DNA from: Nothopassalora personata
Lineage: Eukaryota > Ascomycota > Dothideomycetes > Mycosphaerellales > Mycosphaerellaceae
Assembly (NCBI GenBank): GCA_033816765.1
Contig: CM066294.1
Span: forward strand, 2,418,001-2,482,000
Direction of reading: 5' to 3'
Length of the DNA stretch: 64,000 nucleotides
A program made the translations under genes and the position numbers. The notes below the pieces were generated by a model. That model was not told where the DNA came from, did no database searches, and saw nothing but the letters and a program-made list of their open reading frames with translations. Shown piece after piece: positions 43,255-54,260 of the stretch (position 1 is the stretch's first letter; every line of letters begins with the position of its first letter).

Positions 43255-45064
43255 CTAAAGCTCATCCTTGCGGCTGGCAGCCTTGGCCTTCTTTGTCTGC
43301 TCACAAACAGCTGGAGTTCCAACCTCCATACGGTAGATGCATTTCTCCTCTTCCATGATCTTCCAGATCTCATTCTCCTCAGCGCAAGCCAGGATGACAG
43401 TAGTCGCTCGATTTGGTCCGTTCCAGCAGTGCTGACCATTCTCATGCTTCATGGCATACCTCTCTCCACTGCCCAGACCCTTCCCGTTCGCTGGCAGCTC
43501 CTCGTCGACAGTGATCTTCTCGATTCTGACGAAGTTACCCATATTCGTATGACCACCGCCCTTCTTCGGCTTCTGGTTCGTCTTCTCGAGGAAGCAGATT
43601 TCGTAGGTGTACTCGCCTGAGTCTTTCTCGACGCATTTACCCTTCAGCGCGCGGAAAACGTCATCAGGGCCGAAGTCTTTCTCGAGGTCTTCGCGGTGCT
43701 CCTGGATGTCCTTCTGTTGCTTCTCGAGGTCTTTGTTGGCCGACTCGAGGCGGGAACGAGCATCTTTGACCTTCTGCGACTCGCCCACGCTACCACCGCC
43801 GTTATGTGCGAGGATGCCGTTGTCAATAAGGCTTTGACGGAGGTCGCGGAGCTTGTCGTCGACCCAGCCGCGGAGGGGAGGTGGGAGGTAGCTCACGAAT
43901 GAGTACACTGGAATTGTTAGCACATAAGCATGGCTGAGATTGTCGATGAACTCACAAACTGCCGTCTCATCCTCCACTTCTGCCTCGATGTACTCGCTCC
44001 AGTTGAGGCCGTTCTCTTCATCGGTCTTGGTGATCTCGTCCAGATCACGCTCAGCTGCGGCGTTGGCGTCAGAGCCAGTTGGGTTGCTGGCAATGTAGTC
44101 CTCCCATGCCTTCACAGCCCGCTTGACTCCCTCATCGTTGAAGTTGGGGTTGTACTCCTCGTGGAACGTCTTCAGAATCTGCTCCAGCTGCTGCAATCGT
44201 TCGTTCTTCATTGTCAGATCCGCTCTCGTCGAGATCAAGTGCTTCCTCAGTTCCTCCATCCTGCTCTTGCCCAGCTCGACCAACTGACCGAGCTTCCCTC
44301 CAGGACCACCCGAGCTTGTCACGACCTTGCCCGCCTCCTTTTTCTCGATCTTGAATAGCTCCGTCTCCATCTGCTTCACCTTGATCTCCGCACCTTCAAT
44401 CTCAGTGCCGAGAGTCTGCAGTCTGTCTTTGACAGATTGTCTCAACCGGGCAGCCTCCTTGACGAGCTCGTTACGCTTCTTCAGGGCATTGGTCGCCGCT
44501 TTCTGCCGTGCTTCATCCTCTTTCCTCCATTCTTTGCCAATCTCATCGCACTTGTTCTTGCACTTTCCCGCTACCGCCTGAAACTCTTCACTTCCATCGC
44601 AGCACAGCTCGTAATCGCAGATACCGTCGTTCACATTCGTGAATGGGACATAGCTGGGTATGTGGCCCTTGTTCTGGCAGTAGAAGCCGGGCAGTGCTGG
44701 CTGGCCAGTGCCGTTCGTGGCGAGGGTGTGTGGTGAGAGGTCGGACAGGTGTGCACAAGCGGCAGTGCCTGGTTCGTCGGAGCCGTCTGGACAGTCGCAG
44801 TAGTCGTCGTTTACGCGTGACGCGGGGATTTTGATTGCAGGACTTGATATACACGTGAAGCTGGAGGTGTCTGCGTAGAATTTGGCGACTGGACAGAAAT
44901 GTCAGCAAGGGAGCAGCGCGGGTGGATGAAGCTGTTCAGGAATGCCTGTAGCTTGCAACAACCGTACGGTACGCACATTCGGGGCCTACACCACGAGGCG
45001 AGGATGCTGCAGCTGTTGTAGCTGCATATTGAGCAGCTAGCAGCGCCGCTAATACACGTCTCAT
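43255..45064 (-). CDS. GTB1: Glucosidase II beta subunit (PRKCSH-like), ER lumen
   Basis: Three minus-strand exons, 44977-45064, 43956-44888 and 43255-43907, encode 557 aa. The N-terminus MRRVLAALLAAQYAATTAAA is a signal peptide. The classic PRGVGPEFAKFY is assembled across the 88 bp first intron. Two Cys-rich LDLa-like modules follow (YCDCPDGSDEPGTAAC and ICDYELCCDGSEEF). Next come a long Lys/Glu coiled coil, an acidic stretch and a C-terminal mannose-6-phosphate-receptor-homology domain (CVEKDSGEYTYEICF..HENGQHCWNGPNR..C). The C-terminal RKDEL is an ER-retrieval signal. The protein retains and guides the catalytic alpha subunit, which trims glucose from N-glycans in the calnexin cycle. The second intron is 48 bp, stop-free and in frame (GTGAGT..GCTAAC..CCAG), so an unspliced reading adds 16 spurious residues. 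Confidence 0.93.
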
Positions 45065-45740
45065 CGTTGCCGCAGGATCATGTAGACACCGTATGGAAGT
45101 GAAGGTGTCTTGTTCACGTTGAAGTGCACTGTAGAACTATAGCTGTTCTCCCCCATGCAGCACATCGCCAAGCAGGGATCAGGGTCACTGTGGAGCACCA
45201 TCTCGACCGCGGTTGCGCGGCTGCCACTTGATCGCTACCATTTCATTCACTGCATATGAGAGTCCAGAATGTTCATTAGCACTTCATGGTGAGACCGGAG
45301 CGTTATGAGCTGCCATGAGCATGCTTTCCATCGTCCACGAGCCGTTGATTCATGAGACATGTCCATCATGGGAGATCCGACTTGAAGACGCCAACACGAG
45401 GGCTCTTGGCATGCATCTGCCCGACTGCCACTACTCAGCGAAGCACGTCGAAAGGGCGTAATTGATCAGTGACAGACATCTGGACTGCCAGATCGACCTT
45501 GCGTACATGTAGAACCTTCCCGGATAACCCCCATCACCATTTCCTCGAAGTGGCTCATGCAGCACATGTCGGTGCCATTGGCCCAAACAGCAGGTTCGCC
45601 ACGCGACATGGCACCTTTGTAGGCATCTGGCCCGATCGCTTTCACGCACCCAACTGTAGCACATACACATTGCAAGATCCAGCAGCAATCCTGAGCATTC
45701 TTCACCCTACTCATGTGAGCATCATCACCTACTACGGTTC
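45065..45740. other. Intergenic upstream of GTB1 and of the disordered-protein gene
   Basis: This divergent intergenic segment has no supported gene. A plus-strand ORF at 45469-45921 overlaps the start of the next gene in another frame and shows no family features. Confidence 0.4.
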
Positions 45741-48052
45741 ATGCGCCGGACGCCTGGCAATGTGCACAGGCATCATCGAGCACCTTATCGTCCACATCCT
45801 TTACAAACTTCTGGGACTGCGTCTTTCAGACTCCTGGGGAAGGCATGCCGCCGCAACCACAAGAAGAAAAAGATGCAGGCGGAGATCCGTCGTCGCATGC
45901 CAGCTCCGCAGCCTCCCTTGATTATATACCGGCAGGTTCCGATGCCACAAATGATGCCTCAGGTGCCACACGTCTCTCCGATCATACCGATGCCCATGAC
46001 ACAGCCCGTGCTCTGCCAGATGCCAATGATACAGCCCATGCCACAAAAGACGCCCGGAGCAGTGGAGGCAACCTTGCCACCGCCAGCATATATTACATTG
46101 CCGACGAGACAACCCTCCAAGAGGGACATCAGGCACCAAGCCAAGCTGCTCAAGCTGGCCGGACCGACCAAAAAGCAAATGAAGCTGGAGGAGAGGCGAA
46201 CAGCGTACGTGAGGAAGACACAAACGAGGGCGATGAAGAAAAATTCACGAATCAAGCCTTTGTAGGGATCACCCCGACCAATACTTGGTGGTCCAGTGAA
46301 GAGGAATGGCGACGACGAAGTCGCTCCTCTGATGACAACGACGAGGAGGATGAGGCGCCATGTCAGGTTGACAGTGTGATCAGTCGGCCGGTGACCTACC
46401 ACACGAGCAATTACTACCGGGAACCCAAAGAGTTGTCATCGGCTTATGGTCGTGCTTCAGCTGCAAACGGACCATCGAGGCAGAAGAAGTCTGCTCATTT
46501 CGATACTGAACACCTTGAGATCGAGCCGGGAGCGCGTCACTGCAACACTGACAGTTCGCCATCAGCTCATGAGAATGGCGCCAGAAACAAGCGACGGGCG
46601 ACTGCACCTGCCAAAACCACGCCACGTCTCTCCAGCGGCAGCGAAGATGATCTGTCCGTGACGTCGGCTTAGGAGCCAGCTTACGACATTGAGGACCCTG
46701 AGACCAGCAACATGTCGAGAATACCGGGGACTTAGGAAGACAACGACGATGCTGACGACGAAGGACGCTCTGTCTCCTGCGAGTCGGAAGCCTCTGCCAC
46801 TTCTTCGGCGTATGCCAGCAATCAGAAATATGTCCACTACTATCAGGAGATAAATACCGTGCCATGCAAGGCTCAGCGGCTGCCAATCTGGCAGTACGAT
46901 GCGTCGGAGCAGGCCGTTATTTCCGAACAAGGGGCGCCTACCCATCGCAGAGCATTCTTTCGAGCTTCTTCGGACTCATTCAGTGATGCGAAGCGTCGGT
47001 CTTCTGACACCCCCGCACATGCTTGGCCGCAATACGAGACTGACGGCATTCGTCGATCGAATTCGATGACAGCATTCTGCCGGATCAGGGGCTATCTAAA
47101 GGCACCCGCCTTCGTCCAGAAAGCGCCGCCAGCCAGCCCGGCATTGACTGCATGCACTGTGCACGTGTTTGAACCGCCCAAGCTCGATACTGTTTACGAG
47201 GACACCACAAACTCACTGGCCAGACATGCGCCGAGGCAGACAGCTCAGACTATACAGTCAGGCTACGGTATGTACCAGATGCTATGGGAGGAGCCATTGA
47301 CGGAAAGTCCGGAGCGAGAAGAGACATATGCTGGCGAGGAGAACAGACTGGCTCCGCCCAGCCCACGCATGGAGAAAGTCAAGATCAAGCTTGCAGCATG
47401 GCGCAGCAAATCACAAGCACATGATGAGCATAGGTGGCTGCCACTGTTAGATGTCAATGATCGTCGACGACGAGGTCGCTCGTCGGACCCAGAGCCAGGC
47501 TCAGGACATGAGACGCCAGCTGCACCACCAAATACTGCAAGGGACAGCCTTCAATCATCTGCAAAGCCGTCGGTCCCGCACACACCCTCGAACGAGTTGG
47601 TAGATGATGACGATGATTCAGAAGGATCACCTCTGATCCTCGATGTCAATGGCATCCTCGGCAGACCACACACCGCGCAACCAACAAGAAGCTCAACACC
47701 TCGCAATGAGTACCTCGCCATGCCTCGTCGCAGTAGCTTGCCAGCCTCACCAAGTATCTCACGGCAGCTTTCAGAGCTAGCAACAGGCGACTTGCGCTTC
47801 AGATCGCATCGCGATTCTGTCGAGATCACCCATGGACACCTCATGCGGCATCAGATTGAAGGCCACATGAACCAGCACTTGATGAACTCGCAGGACTCAT
47901 TCGTGTTAACGAAGTCGAAGTTAAAGACGAAAGATCCCAGTTTGAGAGGAAGCTATGCGGGAACAAGTGTGTATCGCGTCAATGTCGGTGGTTTGAGTCC
48001 TATTCTTGATGCGAGCCCACCGAGGTTGGGAGAGTGGGAGAGGTATGAATAG
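45741..48052 (+). CDS. Disordered Ser/Pro-rich protein of unknown function, model uncertain
   Basis: Coding sequence appears in different frames along this span. My best model joins 45741-46204, 46297-46657 and 46736-48052, with introns of 92 bp (GTACGT..CCAG) and 78 bp (GTGACG..CTTAG), giving 713 aa. The N-terminal part is Pro/Met/Gln-rich (RQVPMPQMMPQVPHVSPI) and is followed by a basic helix (RDIRHQAKLLKLAG). The middle is acidic (RSSDDNDEEDEAP). The C-terminal part has SP motifs, DDDDDSEGSPLILDVNG, PRRSSLPASPSISRQLSELA and ends YRVNVGGLSPILDASPP. Without the second intron the frame holds two TAG codons (46670-46672 and 46733-46735). Its donor GTGACG is weak, so a pseudogene or a diverged allele is possible. 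I do not recognise the family. Confidence 0.5.
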
Positions 48053-48239
48053 AGATGGTCGTCTGGGCTGTCTGGATCTTGACCTAGCCATAGCTTGTTG
48101 TCCCATAGCCCTATAACATACCACCTTCTCCATCCCATCCCATTCCGTATCTTATCACCTCCCTTGATCTTTCCCGATGCCCTGATTGTAGCTCCTTTAC
48201 GCCTTCGCTCCCAATCCCAAACTGCTGTTCCTCATTCCC

Positions 48240-48700
48240 TTAATCCACACTAACCCCCTTCTTCTTCAAATCCGTCCGCGCCTGTTCAATCTGCTTCATC
48301 AATTCATCGTGGGCTTCCGGGACGTCGTTGAAAGTTAGCACGCCGTAGCCGAGGGTGCCTAGAAGGTATGCGCCGAAGGAGACGAGGGCCCAGAAGGGGA
48401 GCTGGGAGCGCCAACAGAGTAAGCAAGTGTTTCGAGCACAGGGAGCCATTGAAAGAGAAGAGGGTGGGAGGGGTCAGGCACGAGGGTGTTTGTGAGTGGA
48501 GCGGAGAGCGAAGAGGGTGGCTACGCACCACTGGTATTATCTCTTTCTGCAGGATTTCGGGGAGGGGCAGGAATCCGAGAAAGAAGATGCTGTAGAGCTG
48601 CAGGAGATGGGTTAGTGAGGTTAGATGAAGGGGGTTGGGCAGGGAGTGGTACGGCTGTGGCGAGGAGGCCTAGAGAGATTTGTTGTTGGGCGCGGGTCAT
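48240..48700 (-). CDS. DPM3: Dolichol-phosphate mannosyltransferase subunit 3
   Basis: Three minus-strand exons, 48653-48700, 48529-48597 and 48240-48401, encode 92 aa. The introns are 55 bp (GTACCA..CTGCAG) and 127 bp (GTGCGT..CCCAG). The assembled product starts MTRAQQQISLGLLATALYSI, continues LGFLPLPEILQKEIIPVLPF, has a second hydrophobic span (WALVSFGAYLLGTLGYGV) and ends with the family hallmark FNDVPEAHDELMKQIEQARTD. DPM3 is a two-span ER membrane protein that tethers and stabilises the catalytic Dpm1, which makes Dol-P-Man for N-glycans, GPI anchors and O-mannosylation. No single ORF spans the gene, because the exons lie in different frames. It is divergent from the ARM-repeat gene. 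Confidence 0.92.
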
Positions 48701-48910
48701 GTTGGTTGTTGTTGGTATGTCTGACAGAGTGACTGTGGGATCTTCGCGATAGTATACAGTTTTCGCGACTTCAACTTTCTTGGGAGACGTGGAAGCTTTC
48801 GCAAGTCCAACGTCTCGGCCGAGGTTCGGGATGTTGACGACTTCCCACCTCACCTTCACCTTCTGACATGTGTCACACGCAAGTGGCGCACAGAACAAAT
48901 CTCCCCAACA
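48701..48910. promoter_or_regulatory. 210 bp divergent promoter, DPM3 / ARM-repeat gene
   Basis: Only 210 bp separate the two start codons, so both promoters must be compact and may overlap. No canonical element stood out. Confidence 0.5.
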
Positions 48911-50317
48911 ATGTCCTCCTCTCAAGAACTTGAGAACGTCGAAAAAGCCCTAGGAACCCTCACCTTAAACACCACAGACACCACAGCAATCGCCACACTA
49001 GCCCAAGCCAGCAAACAACACCCCGAAGTCCGCTCTCGCCTCGCCTCCCCCACAGCCTTAAAGTCCCTCATCGCAACCATAGAAACCAGCCTCAGGACCT
49101 CCACAGAAACCACAGACCTAGCCCTCCGCTGCCTGGGAAATGCCTGCATCGACAACAACTCCGCCCGCGAAATCATCACCTCTCTAGGTTTCAGCTCCCT
49201 CTCACAATGCCTCGCGACCGGAGACGAACAGACCCAACTCCTAGCGACGAGAGTCCTCTACAACATCTGCAACGACTATGAACCAGCGCAGCAGCGCGTG
49301 TACGAAGAGAAACTGGACGCGGAATTGGTGCGGTATTGTAGTTCGAAGTTTGCATTGGAGGCAAGTGAGAATAATGCTTGTGCGGTTGATGTTCTGTTCT
49401 GGGCTACGGGGCATAAAGGGAGTTTGGAGCCGATGCTGGGAGAGCCTTTGCCTGCGGATTTGCTTGTGAGGATTTTGTTGCTGCCGCAGTTGTACGGGAA
49501 GGTTGCAAAGGGGATGGATGTGGAGAAATTTGGGTCGGTTGCTAATGTTAGTTTGGTGTTTTTGCAAGATGCGACGGTGCAGAAGCAGATTGTTGAGGAG
49601 AAGAAGGTTAACGGGATTTGGAATATCTTGGAGATTGCTGACGCGAAAGCGAGTACGTTGAAGAAGAGTGAGGAAGAGGTAGATCAGGAGGATTTAAAAG
49701 TGTTGCAGCCGCTGAGTAACAGTTTGGTGTGGTGTCTATCGGATGTGGCTGCATTACCGGAGTTCTCAAATTTCTATCCACTTGATGGACCGGATATGAA
49801 GTTCTTTCTAGACTACATTATGGCTGTGATGACGGCAGAGGGTGGCGTGGCGATGGTCGGCGACGAGTTGACCAAGATGAACATGACGAGCACACTCGTG
49901 ACGGCCGCATGTCAGATCGTTGGTAATGCGCTTTGGGCATTGCCACAAGAGAGCTACGAGTATCTGGTGACCGAGGAGAACCTTCACGGCTTTGTCTTCG
50001 CCATTGTATGGAACCGGGACCTCTTCAGTGTCGATAATGATCTACTGCATTCCGCTGCTGGGCTACTGGTCCAGCTGACTCGTCCTTCTGTGACGGCACG
50101 TGAACGCATTGGCAAGCATCCGGCGTCGATGCAGGTGTTGGAGAGATTGTGTAGGCATGATATGCCGCAGATCAAGCAGGACGGCTTGAAGTTGCTCAAG
50201 GCTCTGGGTAAAGAATGTCCAGCCAATCAGGAGAAGTTCCAAGACCTGGCGGTGGAGGTCATGAAGTCTCTGCAAGAAAGCAAGGACACCGAGATGAGTC
50301 AGGCAGGACCAAGCTGA
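48911..50317 (+). CDS. ARM-repeat protein, SmgGDS/Rap1GDS1-like
   Basis: This single exon encodes 468 aa. The sequence is almost entirely helical with armadillo-type repeats, for example LALRCLGNACIDNNSAREII, LATRVLYNICNDYEPAQQ, NSLVWCLSDVAALPEF and IVGNALWALPQESYEYL. LGNACIDNN and LYNICNDY are the repeat signatures seen in fungal SmgGDS-like proteins. SmgGDS binds prenylated small GTPases of the Rho/Ras families and promotes nucleotide exchange or trafficking; that role here is by homology. The C-terminal end is acidic and polar. The stop codon is only 7 bp from the convergent ARP6 stop codon. Codon use in the first 250 codons is unusually C-ending compared with the rest. Confidence 0.78.
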   Translation: MSSSQELENVEKALGTLTLNTTDTTAIATLAQASKQHPEVRSRLASPTALKSLIATIETSLRTSTETTDLALRCLGNACIDNNSAREIITSLGFSSLSQCLATGDEQTQLLATRVLYNICNDYEPAQQRVYEEKLDAELVRYCSSKFALEASENNACAVDVLFWATGHKGSLEPMLGEPLPADLLVRILLLPQLYGKVAKGMDVEKFGSVANVSLVFLQDATVQKQIVEEKKVNGIWNILEIADAKASTLKKSEEEVDQEDLKVLQPLSNSLVWCLSDVAALPEFSNFYPLDGPDMKFFLDYIMAVMTAEGGVAMVGDELTKMNMTSTLVTAACQIVGNALWALPQESYEYLVTEENLHGFVFAIVWNRDLFSVDNDLLHSAAGLLVQLTRPSVTARERIGKHPASMQVLERLCRHDMPQIKQDGLKLLKALGKECPANQEKFQDLAVEVMKSLQESKDTEMSQAGPS

Positions 50318-50324
50318 ATGATCT

Positions 50325-51674
50325 TCATCTTGAGACCTTTCCTGCGAACCTACGCCTTGTCCACAGATCACCGTGCTCAAGATACTCTGACTTTGTCACC
50401 ACGAGCGACTTCAGCAGATCCTCATTCTGGGCAATCTGCGCGCCTCCGAACCATGCATTCTTCAGGGGATCTTCCGCACGAGCTACACGCACGAGGTAGC
50501 TGTCGTCGATCCTGCTTCGGAGATCAGCTTCCAGACGCTCCACGAAACCTGGAAGTTGGCTAGTCCCGCCAACGATTAGAATGTTTGCCAAAAACGACTG
50601 CCAGAGGCCTTGCGGAAGAGCATTCAAGCTCTGCATGATCGTCCCAGCGATACCTTCTTGCTGCATGCCCAGATCGCTGGGTGTAAAGATGACTTCCGGT
50701 ACAGTGAACCTCTCATTCCCAACCGGCAGCACCATCTCACTTGCACCGCCGATTCCAAGTCGTCGCATCTTCGCACCTTTGCTGGGATCGTGAGGTCTTG
50801 CGAAACCTCGTTTCAGCTGCTCGTAGTCCGGAAGAACATAATCGACCACAATACTCGCGTCGACTTCCCTAGGATCCTTCTGGCCACCCTTCCACACCCG
50901 CTCCAGACTTGTCGCAAAGTCGCTCGAATCGGCCGATACATAGCACACGTCCTCTTTGATTTCCTGGCAGATCCACTCCTCGCGATGCATGTCCATCGTC
51001 CTGCTAAGTTGATCCTTGAGGTGGTTCGTCAAAAGTTTGCCACCGACCTCTAACCATCGACATGCCGCATGAAGTGGTCGTCCATGAAATAGCGGCGTGA
51101 TGGTAGTATGTGAATGTCCCGCATCCACAACAATCAGAGCTTCCACCGCCTTTCCATTCCCATCCTCTCCATGCTGTGCATTGAAAGGACTCGGCGCATA
51201 AGCATTCGGCACCGGCGCAATCGTCCTCCACAAACCGGCGAACTCAAACTCCTCAAACACAATTTCATCTGCATTTCTCTGCAACGCCGCTGGAGCATTC
51301 GGGGCTTCCGTCAGAATTAGATTAGTCTCCTTCGAATCGCATAGTAATGGACTTCTTCTATCGAAAATCGTCCTTTCCCAAACGGCTTTCTCACCCTCCC
51401 AATTCACTATGTACCCTTTCTCGACAGGGCGCCGGATTTGGAGTTCGCCAAAGTCGCCGCAGGTATCCAAGTCGGCACCGATGTAGGTTAACTTGTCGCG
51501 TTGGGAGCGTGCGATGCAGTTGGCGATTAGATGACAGTCATTTGTGGTGGGGGTTGTTCCTGGGGTGCTGAAGCCGGCTTTTATGGTGTGGGCGCCGTTG
51601 TCGAAGATTAACGTTTTTGATGCGATATTGTTTGACGATGGTGTCGTTGTGGCTGTGATCTTTGGTTTGGTCAT
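50325..51674 (-). CDS. ARP6: Actin-related protein 6, SWR1 chromatin-remodelling subunit
   Basis: This single exon encodes 449 aa from MTKPKITATTTP (51674); yeast Arp6 is 438. An in-frame upstream ATG at 51824 would add 50 residues unlike the family. The actin-fold phosphate loop region TLIFDNGAHTIKAGFSTP is near residues 20-37. RRPVEKGYIVNWEGEKAVWE is typical of Arp6, as is VVDAGHSHTTITP. The second phosphate loop region is ILIVGGTSQLPGFVERLE, and the C-terminus has NAWFGGAQIA. Arp6 with Swc6 helps the SWR1 complex exchange H2A for H2A.Z. It is divergent from the GCIP-like gene (165 bp apart) and convergent with the ARM-repeat gene. Confidence 0.93.
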   Translation of the reverse strand: MTKPKITATTTPSSNNIASKTLIFDNGAHTIKAGFSTPGTTPTTNDCHLIANCIARSQRDKLTYIGADLDTCGDFGELQIRRPVEKGYIVNWEGEKAVWERTIFDRRSPLLCDSKETNLILTEAPNAPAALQRNADEIVFEEFEFAGLWRTIAPVPNAYAPSPFNAQHGEDGNGKAVEALIVVDAGHSHTTITPLFHGRPLHAACRWLEVGGKLLTNHLKDQLSRTMDMHREEWICQEIKEDVCYVSADSSDFATSLERVWKGGQKDPREVDASIVVDYVLPDYEQLKRGFARPHDPSKGAKMRRLGIGGASEMVLPVGNERFTVPEVIFTPSDLGMQQEGIAGTIMQSLNALPQGLWQSFLANILIVGGTSQLPGFVERLEADLRSRIDDSYLVRVARAEDPLKNAWFGGAQIAQNEDLLKSLVVTKSEYLEHGDLWTRRRFAGKVSR

Positions 51675-51839
51675 GTTTGGGTGGGGAGGAAGATGTTTGA
51701 GGTTTGGAGAAGGTAGTTGGGACTGAGCGGAGCCAACGGCCGACGAGCGGATTCGAGGCCGCACGGTGGTCATCCCACTTTCATGTGTCATTCGTAAATT
51801 GCGCTTCAATCGGAACACCAACATATACTGCAGGCCAAA
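51675..51839. promoter_or_regulatory. 165 bp divergent promoter, ARP6 / GCIP-like gene
   Basis: The start codons of two opposite genes are 165 bp apart, so the promoter is necessarily shared or overlapping. No specific element was recognised. Confidence 0.5.
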
Positions 51840-52889
51840 ATGCCGCCTCCAAGCGCAGAAGACGTCAAAACTCTCAAGGACCTCATCACCTCAACTCTCG
51901 CCCTTGTACAGCAGTTCCGCTCCTCCATCTCCACCACATCAAGCACTTCCGCCATCGACAACCCACCGGACCCGCTCCAGGTTCTGCGCGACTCGGCCTC
52001 TCTCCTGAAAGCGCACACCACAAAGGTCTCCCTGCTAGCCATCAACAAACCCTTTACGCCCTCAGCGATCACCAAAGTCCTTCGCGACCTGACCTCAACA
52101 TGTCTCCCCGCCATGATGAGCGCCGTGCAAATCTGCACGCAAGAGAAAGCCACTTACGGCATCATAATGGAGAAAGAAGTACAAGCAAGGGTCAGTAGGG
52201 CTTTCCGTGAGATGGAGAACCTCCTCCACGAAGTACAATCCATTGCGGCCGGTGGGAGTGCTCCAGCTAGACGAGACAGTCTCAGCTCAACGGGTGTCGT
52301 GTGGGAATCATGCGACTCGCTGATTGAGCTGGAGAAGTTGGGACTTGCGGGCTTGGCTGTGGAGAAAGCGGAGCAATATCGCGATGCGGTCAAGGATGCG
52401 ATTGAAGAGCTGCAAGAGTGGAAGGAGGGTGGGGATTTGGAGAACGAGGGCGTGGATGAACTGCTCGATGGAGACGATGAGGGAATTGATGGAGACGCGG
52501 ACCTGATGGAGGACATCTTCAACGCAGCGAACAGTCTGCCGAAAGATCGGCCAGAACTGAAAGAGTTGGTAGAACAGGCGGAAGGGAAGCTAAAGAAGAT
52601 TGTGTTGTTGTTCACTGCGCTGATTAAGAGGAGGTTGAGGCCTTTTGAAGGTGGTGAGAAAGGGAAGGTCAAGGCGTTGGATTCTGTGGTGGAGAGGTTA
52701 AAGAGTGTGCAGAACGATGTGGACGATTTGGCGAATTGCTTCTATGAGCTTAATGAGGAGGATGTGAAAGCGGCGTTGGCGACTTGTGTGAATCACGCGA
52801 AGGAGGCGTGTAAGATTGCGAAGCTGAAAGATGGAAAAGAGGATGAGTTTACGGCTTGGAGTCAGAAATGGGAGGAGGCAATTGGGTGA
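51840..52889 (+). CDS. Grap2/cyclin-D-interacting (GCIP/CCNDBP1-like) protein
   Basis: This single exon encodes 349 aa, all-helical. The N-terminal half has the pattern LLKAHTTKVSLLAINKPFTP followed by ALL-helix sequence CLPAMMSAVQICTQEKATYG. The middle is acidic (LLDGDDEGIDGDADLMEDIF). The C-terminal half has KIVLLFTALIKRRLRPF and VDDLANCFYELNEEDVKAAL. This layout matches the GCIP family. Animal GCIP binds cyclin D and HLH proteins; the fungal role is poorly known. The start at 51840 is the first ATG. It has no signal peptide or membrane span. Confidence 0.82.
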   Translation: MPPPSAEDVKTLKDLITSTLALVQQFRSSISTTSSTSAIDNPPDPLQVLRDSASLLKAHTTKVSLLAINKPFTPSAITKVLRDLTSTCLPAMMSAVQICTQEKATYGIIMEKEVQARVSRAFREMENLLHEVQSIAAGGSAPARRDSLSSTGVVWESCDSLIELEKLGLAGLAVEKAEQYRDAVKDAIEELQEWKEGGDLENEGVDELLDGDDEGIDGDADLMEDIFNAANSLPKDRPELKELVEQAEGKLKKIVLLFTALIKRRLRPFEGGEKGKVKALDSVVERLKSVQNDVDDLANCFYELNEEDVKAALATCVNHAKEACKIAKLKDGKEDEFTAWSQKWEEAIG

Positions 52890-54260
52890 AGATCTATGGA
52901 AGGCTGTTAACATGACCCGATCACAACTTCCATTCTCGACACTTGGAACAACTTGCGCCTCTGATCTGTCACAACTGTCCAACCCGGCTTCCCTCCAAGC
53001 AGATGTCTATCCTTATTCGACTTCGAGTGTTGATCTCTGGAGCAGATCCCATTCCATACTTTGCCTCGCTCCTTCACCGGGACCTCAGCAAACCAACAAT
53101 TTAGCTGGCGACTGACCCTGACAGAAGCCTGTCAATCCTGGAAGCTCCTCGACACAGGCGCAGCCAGCGTTCAGGCATGCCGGCGGGCACGCTCCATCGC
53201 ATGTGGAAGGCCTGCGCAGGCACAGCACAGAGTCACGGCGTCCTCGGTGCACCAGCCTCAAAGATGTTAATCTATCAGCGCCTTGGCGATCGATGGGTGC
53301 ACATCTTACAAATTTACTGGATATCTGCTACGGCCATGCAGGCGTGGCTGAAGAGAGCTGTTGAGACGATTGAGAACTGCACTTCGATGACGAATACTTC
53401 GACTTGATGACGGGTGTTGCCTTCCTCTTTCTTGGAAGAGGAAAGCGTCATACTAACAAGATATACTGCCTCCATAGCATGTCTTGACGACCGTGTGGGC
53501 CGTGTACGCGAACGAACGAGCAGTAGCTTGGAAGCACGTACGGCTGAATCTCGAGAATTGTACGGATGCATTCGCACATGCCACATCTAACCAGGCATTG
53601 ACACTGTACCTCTCTCAAACAGTGCTAAATACTCGAGGGAGGGGCGCTTTCCAACGACTCCTCCACTCTTGTGCCCCGGAATTGAGAATAGCACTCTCCG
53701 ACCAGTCTTCATGGCCCTCTGCACGGTCGAAACTGCTCATGCTCATCACAGCTTGCTCGGGGATGGGCACACCTTCATCTGTGACTCTTTGACAAGGTCC
53801 TGGCGCTCCTCCCATTCATGATCCCTTCGGAATGCCCGAGCAAATATGTCCTTGGCCTGGGCGAGACACGACGCAATCACGTCTCGCCAAATTATTTGCG
53901 GCTGGGCAACACCCATTCTCGTTGCCGCCACCACAGGCGCAGCACAGGAGTCCGGAGTACAGTCTCGCTGCGATGCATTAGCCGCAGCTTAGTCTGGTCA
54001 TTGTGGGACTGCTTACCTTGGCCAGTGGATTGGCGACAGCTGTCAAGGGGCAGAGAGTGGTGGGGATCATGGGAGGAACAACACTGTGGTGTTGTACGTC
54101 AGTCTGGGCACTCACTTGACGGAAGCTCAGGAAGGAGAATCTGTCTTTACTTACAATGCACGTGAAAACGAGAAAGATGTTGATGCGAGACACGGCTGCA
54201 TTCCGACAGAACCGCGGAATGTTGGTCTCGCGCCTAAAGCTCGCAGAGCGCGCAGGAGTA
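52890..54260. other. 1.4 kb intergenic region without a supported gene
   Basis: ORFs of 60-115 aa on both strands overlap one another and show no motif or phase-compatible splicing. It ends at a TA dinucleotide, where the truncated MITE begins. Confidence 0.4.
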
